A stretch of DNA of 64,000 nt, taken from contig CM074760.1 of assembly GCA_037355855.1 (NCBI GenBank), positions 674,501 through 738,500 on the forward strand, given 5' to 3'. The DNA is from Pseudo-nitzschia pungens (Eukaryota > Bacillariophyta > Bacillariophyceae > Bacillariales > Bacillariaceae). The notes below the pieces were generated by a model, which was given only the letters and a program-made list of their open reading frames with translations, did not search any database and was not told the origin of the DNA. Below, piece after piece: positions 56,301 to 64,000 of the stretch (the stretch's first letter is position 1; every line of letters begins with the position of its first letter). The translations under genes and the position numbers were made by a program.

Positions 56301-57610
56301 CTGGTGCGGGGATAATTTCCTCGAATCTAGGTCGGGAGAAGGATGGCCAGGTAGCTGTGTTCAATCCAACCGTGCCAGGAAAACAGGTCTATGCTTTGTT
56401 CGGTTTCGTGACGATATGTGGATACAGCGACTTACTGAAAACTCTAGACGGCGATATCATGATGCTAATAAATGATATCGCGAAAGTTGTTCACGATGAA
56501 GTATATCGATGGGCTTTGGGCGAACATGGTCAATGCAACAAAAACCTTGGTCCTTGCTTTTTAATGGTGTGGCGGATCGGCGATTTCAACGAAGTTCAAA
56601 AGAAGAACAGAAAAGCCATCGAGACACTTTTTCGGGACAAAGTGTACGAATCTAGCAAGAAGAAAACCAATCTGAGGCGAAGAATCCGGAATGGATCGGT
56701 TGGCACCAGTGCTATCACCAGAGAAAGTTGCACGGACACTTCGTATCGCAGCCAAGAAATCCAGCTAGAGTCATTGCCGGGCATACATGGTTTCACAGAT
56801 CGTGCGCTGTTGGGTATGCTGAAATCGTTTGCCGGGATTCACCGCGAAAGAAGCCTCAAGCGGTGGAAGAACGATTCTCGCTTGTCCTTAGAGTACACGG
56901 TGGACGTCGTCTACGGGATGGATGCCGGCTGGGCCGTGGAAGGAGCGGTTGGTAGCGAATACAAGATCGACGCGACCTATCTATCCCCCCACGTGAACAT
57001 GGCGTCCCGCATGATGAGTGCCGCGAAGCAATACGGTACCACGATCCTGCTCAGCAAGGCGGTCGAAAAGCTTTTGTCGTCGACCTGTCGAGCGAAACTC
57101 CGCCACATCGATTGCGTGTACGTGAAGGGAAGCGCCGTCAAGCAGGACATTTATACCTACGACGCACGATACGAGGGAGTGGATTTTTTCCTCTACGAAA
57201 GAACTCCCGAGCAGGCCGACGCGGAATCCGAATCCTATACCGCAACGATATGGGATCGCGACCAGGATGTCAGAGCCATGCGGCAGCACGTCTCGGACGA
57301 GTTCTTGGATACCTACCACACCGGCGTGAGCCAATATCTTGCGGGCAAATGGGTCGACGCCTTTGCCACCTTCAAGAAGGCAGACAGACTCATGATCCAA
57401 ACCGTCGTCGAGGAGGGTTACATCGAACTCGATGATATGGAAGACCTGGAGGACCGGATCTTTGACGAGAACGACACGGGCAAAGACATTGTGGAGGTGC
57501 GTCATCGGTTTGGGGACGGTGCCTGTCGGACACTCATGAACTACATGGAGCGGCGCAATCTGAAGGCTCCGGACGACTGGGATGGCGTGCGTCAACTTTT
57601 CAGTAAATAA
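53331..57610 (+). CDS. Receptor-type class III nucleotide cyclase homologue lacking metal-binding Asp; two +1 frame changes
   Basis: Exons 53331-54478, 54730-55211 and 55345-57610; introns of 251 and 133 nt (GT-AG). The ATG at 53331 is the first in frame. A disordered N-terminus includes an EEDDEDDDFFQ repeat. A membrane region follows (LLVLCSTLFLFLQVVQLGW, VIWVILVLELLLGILI, then an Arg-containing helix RLVLGSMAFRFF that resembles a voltage-sensor S4), a second membrane helix, an extracellular sensor of about 170 residues, the helix FFLLLAIFFIGLAFLIII and a cyclase fold. The metal sites are replaced: FGFVTICGYSD where FCDIR-like Asp is expected, and KNLGPCFLMVW where KNIGDAF-like Asp is expected. 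The ribose/transition-state segment NMASRM is kept. Frame changes are +1 near 55088 and at 56290 (GTG T TGG). The span then gives exactly 1297 codons plus stop. Confidence 0.82.
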
Positions 57611-59494
57611 TAATAACGTGATGGGGACTGGTTGTTGGGAGATCAACAAAGAGTGTTCCGATGCATTTTTGTTGACCAGAAATAGTTTCATGGTTTCTAC
57701 TAATACTAGTAGTACTTCTACTAGCTAGTACTTGTAATTTAGAAACAATCTCTGCTTGTCTGTTCGTATTTGTTTCCAAATAATAGAAAATGCTTCTTTG
57801 CGTCATCCTCGTCTTCCTCCTACCAGATTGATAGTAAGCTGCATCAAACTAACAAGGTAGAAACATGTATCTTTCCATTTTGGAGATGTTGTACTAATAG
57901 TATTACTAGTATTAGTACTAGTAGGAGTACTACAGAGGACAACAGCTATCTACTATCCAGCATTCCCCACCTATGCAACTCCTCCAACTTCCACTTCTTC
58001 TTCTTTTACAGCCCAAAACAGTATTCTGGCTTGCATTCCTACGAGAATCAGAATAGTCTTGCAGAATGGTATCTGACCAAAATGGTGGGACATAACTTAC
58101 GGTAAGGTAGGTTATTTCTTGCGGGTATTGATTTGGAACCGTAATCAGCAGTTCGGAACGGATACAAACAGTGTGTTCGTACGTTACACGTAATCAACCT
58201 GGAACCAATGGACACCCGTTTGCTGTACAAGTACAGAACAAACCATACAACGATTGATTGATAGAAGTATTTTGAGAATCTTCTCGGCGGGATCGAAGAC
58301 AGAATCATGCTCAAAATTGTCTGGATGGTAACATACCTTACTATAACCGGTATGTAGGCAGCAGAACCCGACGAATCCATCGAATCAACCCACAGAGTCG
58401 CCAAAACAAAAGAACGGATCCTCGCCGTCCGGCCGTCGTTTGTCCCAGCAACGCACGTGGGTCGACCACTGTCCTCCATTCCTTTTCGTTCCATTTGGAT
58501 AGTTTTCGAACTAGCTTTCTTGTAAGGCTTACCGTAGTACAAGTAGTATGAGATAATTACTTACGGTATGTGCGTTCCGCGTTCTGCCTCTTGCGTTCGT
58601 TGGATGGGGATGATTGGCGGTTCGTTCGGTCCTTGCCGGTTCGGTGCGCGGGTGTGATTGGCTCTCGATCTCCTTCGGAAGCAAGCGTCCAATCCGAGTC
58701 ATCGGATGGCGACGCACCTCCTGGTTCCAAAAACAGAAAACATCACGATTCGCCGCTCCGGGTGATCCCGATCGACGATTGGTTCACAGATGCGTGCCAT
58801 CTGTTGGGCATTGAGGAGTGAATTATGGAACAGCTGTCACGGTTGTTCCCTAACTTCCGATCGGGCCAATTATCGAAAGGCCAAAGCCTTGACACCGGAG
58901 ACCCTCCGATGACAGCCGAGCGAAAGCAGATGGCTCGGTGCAACGACACTGCAATTTCCGACCACACAAGCTCGGACCACCCGTCACCGAAGTGCCGTTT
59001 CCGATAGAGAGGTTTCGGGCACTTGTAACCCTTCGTTTCCCAAGCGCTTCTCCACGGGTCCTGGCCGGTACACAGCCAACGGTGAATTTCCCGCTGTTAG
59101 TTTCCACTGGGATTGGAAACTTAGGAGGTTCCCAAGCAAGAAAACCGATCAACGAATAGGATCGTTGCCTGGTGCTGTGAGGCGCTTTTTGGTTGCAAAG
59201 CAAACAAACGAATGAGCGGAAACCGAATCGGAATACAAATACAATCCGATAGCACCCTTACCATACATGTACTTGAAACTTGCTGGGCCCGCTAACACAG
59301 CACAATCCGTAATTCCAGCAGTACGACGAGAAAGGCTTTACGAGCACGTCGTTTCGAACGATAGATCTGCCGATAATTGTCCACAAGTTTTTCGGAGTGA
59401 AATCAGTCGCACACTTGCGATACTGTATCTCTTCTCTGTTTCTGTTCCATTGACGGAATTGAATTCCGAATGTCTTTTACATCTTATAACAACG

Positions 59495-59536
<42 letters not shown>

Positions 59537-59880
59537 CCAATCGGCGAGAACGATCATCGACCGCAACGTCCGAGAAGAAAGCGACTTTTTTTTCTGTTTT
59601 GATCTTTTCCGCTTTGTTCCGATAGGACTACTCCCGCACGCAACGCAACGCAACGCAACGCAACGTACGGTAGGCCTTTTCGTCTTTTCCTTTCCCTCCT
59701 TCGAGCCGAATCGAGACGTTGATGCATTCTCTTTCGTCCCGTGATTGATTTTCATGAGCGTTTGATCTCAACACCACCGCTAGCTAGCTAATTGCTATAC
59801 ATCCACAATACTGCACATACACTCAAGCGCAAGCGAAAACGCAAACCCAACCACAACCACAACCGCACTTCCATCCAACC
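57611..59880. other. Intergenic region
   Basis: No firm gene. TAG/CTA clusters occur near 57699-57732 and 57895-57932. From 58570 to 59007 one plus-strand frame is open except for a TGA at 58819, with a coding-like stretch before it (SPSEASVQSESSDGDAPPGS, IDDWFTDACHLLGIEE); this may be a small gene but has no recognised domain. Short arrays follow at 59495-59536 and about 59639-59665 (GCAAC)n. Confidence 0.45.
59495..59536. repeat. (GCAACA)n hexamer array
   Basis: Seven copies of GCAACA about 345 bp upstream of the next start codon. Confidence 0.95.
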
Positions 59881-60175
59881 ATGGGACAAAACGCTTCGAG
59901 GACCGCCAAGTCCTCCTCGGGAATCGGCACAAACACAAGTTCAAGCTCAAACACAAGCTCAAACACAAGCTGTTCGTCTGCTTCCAATGCATTCCACGGC
60001 AGCAAGTTCTTGCCCAAGGTGCTGCTGCTGCATTCCAACACCTCCAAGACCCACTACAGCTGCGACGATGGGCAATCCCGAGAAACCGTCAGCACCGGGC
60101 AGCTGACTCCCCCGTCTCCTCTTGGGCAGCAGCAGCAGCAGCACCTTTGGTGCCAGCGACAAAAAAAACGATCCG

Positions 60176-60206
<31 letters not shown>

Positions 60207-61402
60207 ACGAAAGCTGCGATTGCTGCCAGAAACGCTCTTCCGGCTCCGATTGCAATTCCAATCCCAATTCCAATTCGAATTATGCTATCCACGAGAACCA
60301 CAACGAAGATTCCAAAAACGCAAACTCCAATTCGAATCAGAATTCGGGCTTCAATTGGAATCTTCCAAACGCAAGGACTCTGCTTCCTCGGGGAGAAGTC
60401 CGATCCGAATCTGTCTCCCACGCGAAAGCAATACGGTTATGGGTTTCCTCCCAATCAACAGTATCCCCAGCATCTGATTCGTCTTCCTCCTCCTCATCAT
60501 CAGCAGCAACAACAACTGCAACAACAACAACAACAACAACAGCCCAATCACCACCCCGGATTCCTCCTCCGCACCGACAAGCGATCCAACCCCGTCAAGT
60601 TTCCCCGCCGGAGACAGACCATTTGCGGGGACGGAACCGGGGATCCCGAGCTCTCCCGGGCACGAACCGCCATGCACCGGGCCGCGGTGTCTCCCAGGAC
60701 CCCCGGCACCTCCCAGAACCAGGACGCTCTCTACCTCGAGCGCATGTACGATTCCCGCACCTGGGAAATGTACCGGCGCATCACGAACCACCGCGAGAAG
60801 GTGGAGGCCTTTCACGCCGCCAACGCCGCCGCCGAGAAGGAACGCCGCGGCCACGAAGACCGCCACTCGGCGACCAACGAGACCACCGTTTCGGAACCGG
60901 CCCTTCCGCAGGGTGCCCAGGGCCGAGACCATGGCGCGTCCGTGGGTCGCGAGCCAAAACGCGAACCGCAACGAGCAAGGAGCGAACGCAAACACGGACC
61001 GAAATCCAAACGCGGGAGAGGGATCCGAATCCCGTTCCGACGTACCGCGGAGAAGACGGTGATTGCTACGATCATCACGTGGACCACGATGACAATCGTG
61101 GCTCCTCGCCGCACGAGTGTGAAGACTGGATTCACTACTTCCTCCCCGCTTTCGCAGGATCACTCCGCTCCTCCCTATCATCCACCAGCACACCCATTAT
61201 TTTGACAGCGGACGCCAACACCTCCTCGCCAAGTACCGCGAATCACCACCACCATCATCACCAACATAACCACAACAACCATAACCACAACAACGAACAC
61301 TATTCGGAATGGGAACACATGAACGGAGACGTCGAAGACGAGGACGTCCATGCCAGCGGGGAGTTTGGTTCCGATCCCACCATTTTTCTCTTTGATTTTT
61401 GA
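59881..61402 (+). CDS. Asn/Gln/Ser-rich protein with N-myristoylation signal; four +1 frame changes
   Basis: Starts MGQNASRTAKSSSG, fitting an N-myristoylation consensus (Gly2, Ser6). Most of the protein is low complexity (Ser, Asn, Gln and His runs). The one compact segment is central: DALYLERMYDSRTWEMYRRI, THREKVEAF-like helix, then an AANAAAEKERRG stretch. A second short hydrophobic motif near the C-terminus is CEDWIHYFLPAFAGSL; the end is GSDPTIFLFDF. Frames 1, 2, 3, 1, 2 must be used in that order, each step +1: about 60125, about 60400, between 60900 and 60960, and about 61043 (GAC G TAC). Skipping four bases gives exactly 505 codons plus stop. Positions are approximate because the flanks are repetitive. 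Function unknown; membrane association is inferred from the N-terminus. Confidence 0.55.
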
Positions 61403-62165
61403 GATGGCATGCCATGCCACGGGAGGCACGCGCATACCATCATCCATCGATCCCTCCAAAAAAAAAACCGAGAGGACGATGGATCGAATGGAACGGAACC
61501 GAGGGAAACTCCACACTGTTCAATAGAATAATCATCCATCACCAACAACAACAACACCCAGTACAAACACCAATCATCGTATAGCTAAAACAAAACAACA
61601 CAAAGAGAAACAAGGGTATTCCGCTAGCTACCATGCGGTGCGGCTGTAAGCAAGGCGCACCGTGGGAAGGATACTCGATCTCTTTGCCACTTCACCAAAG
61701 CTACCTTTGCTAATACTATTTATGCTATACAAGAACGTAAAAGACTAGTAATTTTCAATAATATAATACTAATACAAGCAAGAAAAACTAACAATACTAC
61801 AGCATAGACTCACAGTAACTTACGTAGTAATAGCAAACTCTCTCTTTCCTTTCTGGGTACGGTACCGGTACGGATTGTCACGAACTAAGATTACCAGCAT
61901 GCCTCTCGATTCGATTTTAAAACTGCTGTACATCCCATAACATACCTTACCGGTAGAAGTACTGTATTACAATGATCGAAATTGTCATTGTCACTGGCAC
62001 GACATGGAGCCAGCAAGGACCCGAACGGAGACGACAGGGCTCTTTGCATACCGCTCGGGGAACCATCCAATCCGTGACTTCCCATCTCCTCATCCCATCC
62101 CATCCCATCCGATCCCAGGACGATCCTAGACGGTGAAAGGGGAAAAGAAAAATCGAGAAGTCTGC

Positions 62166-62166
<1 letters not shown>

Positions 62167-62194
<28 letters not shown>
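62167..62194. repeat. (GATT)n tetramer array
   Basis: Seven perfect copies of GATT. Confidence 0.95.
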
Positions 62195-62196
<2 letters not shown>

Positions 62197-62873
62197 GGCC
62201 GCGCATTCTTCGATCGACAAAATCAATCACTATCACAAGCAATATGGTCGTGCGTTGTGTTCCGGGTTCGGGAAATCCGAGCAATGCTATTACGGGCACC
62301 CCTGATTACGGGTATCGGAGTCGGGAGGACTTTTTAGAATCCTTATGTGCGGGTTTGTGGCTTGATACTTCGATTCGTTGAGCCATTGTTCGGAAACGAT
62401 TATCAAAAAATCGGAAAGAATAAGTAAGGTAATTAGTGCTTGTGGTGTGGACTGATAAGACTGAAACTACCACTATCGGGAAATCAGATGGAACACAAAG
62501 TACGCATGTTGGTGTTTGGTTGGAATGATTTACATACTGGAACACGGATGGTGGAACAAATCACTTCTACGAGTACGTACCAACAATTATGGCATCCTTG
62601 TCTGCCATATACAAGTAAGTAAGAAGTACGTACAAACGGATAGTTGGAACCCGTTGCTAGAGAGAAGCAAGTGGCGCGGGCAGTTGTGATGTGTTTTTTT
62701 CACTGTATCGCAATGCAACTCCGAAGGATTTCCGGGAGACACGAACGTTAAGAATCGTGCGGTAACCTTAGTATCGTTCGAACTGGTTGTTTTGTTGAAT
62801 GAATTCTCAGCATGGCGATCATGTACCGTAACCTCACTAGGTTTACCGAAGTTGCAACAAGGAGTTCAAGGAG

Positions 62874-62918
62874 TAGTAATACTACTAGTAGTAGTCCTAC
62901 TAGTACTACTACTAGACG
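62874..62918. repeat. TAG/CTA trinucleotide cluster
   Basis: TAGTAATACTACTAGTAGTA followed by GTCCTACTAGTACTACTACT. Same class as the cluster at 51866. Confidence 0.85.
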
Positions 62919-63791
62919 ATACCACCAATAGCACTAGCATGTGTGGAACTGCTAAATCTTTTCTCTACTAGTCAATAGTAATAACATAGGTATTTAAATA
63001 ACTTTAACCACCACAAGAACTTCTTCAAATAGCTTGCTGTTCTGGGTCCTGTCAATTGAACAATCTACTAGTAGTATTCTGCCTGCTGCTGGGAGTTTGT
63101 TATACTTTTTTGTTGGTACCTCCTTCTTCCATGGCTGAAAGATCCCATGATGTTGGATTCTTGCCTCTTCTTCTTCTCTTCTTCTTCTTGTTTGTTGTAT
63201 CATCATGTCAAGAACTACAGTACTAGTAGTTACTAGCTAGTACTACTAGTAGTAGCAGTATGCAATGTCATCTGGTGCTGGGGTCGTCGTCTCTTATTTG
63301 CTGGTAGATGCCAAGCAACGTACTTTTGCACTTCAATGCATTCTTGAAGAGGAAGCAAGAAGTAGATGACGAATTTCCACGATTATTGGCGGCTTGGGCG
63401 TTGTTGCTGCTGATGAAACTCGTGTCGCATGAAGAAGAAAGACTTTTTCCATTTTTGCCCATTCACTTCTTCGTTCCATCATGAAGAAACTACTTATTTT
63501 GTTTCCTGGTAATGAGATGCTTCGTTTTGCTGTCGCGCATTGCTGGAACGTTCCCCGGAGAGACACTACTGGTGGTGCTAGCTCGTGCTGCTAGTACAGC
63601 ATATACGACCCTTTTCTAACACCGGGTCGTATGAACTTCTGTACCAAGAAGTTCCTCACCTCGGATAATGGCTCGTGCAACAAATGATAATATAATAATA
63701 CATCCTTTCACTCCGGCTCGTACACGAGCTACAGCAAGCATCGGCGTCGGCTATAATACTGTTGTCATAGTGCTATGTGTCTACGTGCCTG

Positions 63792-63799
63792 TATAAAAG
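63792..63799 (+). promoter_or_regulatory. Candidate TATA box
   Basis: TATAAAAG lies 75 nt upstream of the ATG at 63874, the best TATA match in the window, suggesting a strongly expressed gene at the right edge. Confidence 0.55.
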
Positions 63800-63873
63800 C
63801 CTTTTTAGTTTTAAGGTCTTGGGAAAGTCGGAGCAAACATCACGACTCGATCAAGCTACGCCAGTGAAACAAG

Positions 63874-64000
63874 ATGGCACCGGTACGTGTACACCCGATA
63901 CTTGGTATGCAAGATGGAAAAATAAATGTGACGTAAACGCCATTATCCATCGATCAGGAACTTCTTCACTCTTCGACTCTGACTCTATCTCATCAAAATA
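63874..64000 (+). CDS. Start of a gene cut by the window edge
   Basis: ATG GCA CCG is followed at once by GTACGT, a consensus 5' splice site. Without splicing the frame closes after 20 codons. A 3' splice site at 63956-63957 (GATCAG) would join in phase and continue MAPELLHSSTLTLSHQN to the edge. A nine-base first coding exon is typical of some highly expressed genes such as ribosomal proteins, but the product cannot be told. Confidence 0.35.

Larger units (their letters stand above)
61403..63791. other. Intergenic region
   Basis: AT-rich spacer without a recognised gene. It contains (GATT)n at 62167-62194, TAG/CTA clusters near 62874-62918, 63066-63077 and 63218-63258, and GTAACCTTAG near 62763. 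Confidence 0.55.

Overview
The window looks like nuclear DNA from a diatom, probably a pennate one; the genus cannot be fixed from the sequence. The main evidence is a short protein with the ASAFAP plastid-import motif at 5578, Pro/Thr-rich secreted and membrane proteins, a calcium-dependent protein kinase, small GT-AG introns (about 130-340 nt, one of 784 nt), and AT-rich, repeat-filled spacers between GC-richer genes. No rRNA, tRNA, CRISPR array or intact transposon was recognised.

Layout. 1-14 kb: a partial minus-strand gene at the left edge, a PDZ membrane protein (1071-3863), a spliced plastid-targeted mini-protein (5578-6044), an unknown minus-strand gene (6915-7922), a 31-bp minisatellite, a phytanoyl-CoA-dioxygenase-like protein (9215-10615) and a sulfotransferase-like membrane protein (12304-14160). 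15-32 kb: threonyl-tRNA synthetase (minus), a CDPK (minus), a fasciclin-domain secreted protein, KIN17 (minus), a coiled-coil/MORN protein and a TMEM65-GAF fusion (minus). 34-51 kb: an hnRNP-Q acidic-domain protein, an SH3 protein (minus), two paralogous multi-pass membrane proteins flanking a nitronate-monooxygenase-like gene (minus), and a cytosolic thioredoxin (minus). 53-64 kb: a receptor-type class III cyclase homologue lacking both metal-binding Asp residues, an Asn/Gln-rich unknown protein, and the TATA box and first codons of a gene that leaves the window.

Two observations stand out. First, seven genes cannot be read in one frame, and every frame change I could place is +1 (one surplus base); no net -1 is needed. 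In the threonyl-tRNA synthetase, two changes sit inside invariant motifs where no intron fits, and removing three bases leaves an exact codon multiple across its three exons. The affected genes alternate with long genes that are fully intact. Residual insertion errors, pseudogenes and +1 recoding all remain possible. Second, the 10-mer GTAAGGTTAC occurs nine times exactly, on either strand, always between genes, where about 0.12 copies are expected by chance; many near variants accompany it.

The genes do not form an operon-like unit; they are ordinary, mostly independent eukaryotic genes on both strands. A loose theme is membrane signalling: CDPK, cyclase homologue, GAF and PDZ proteins.
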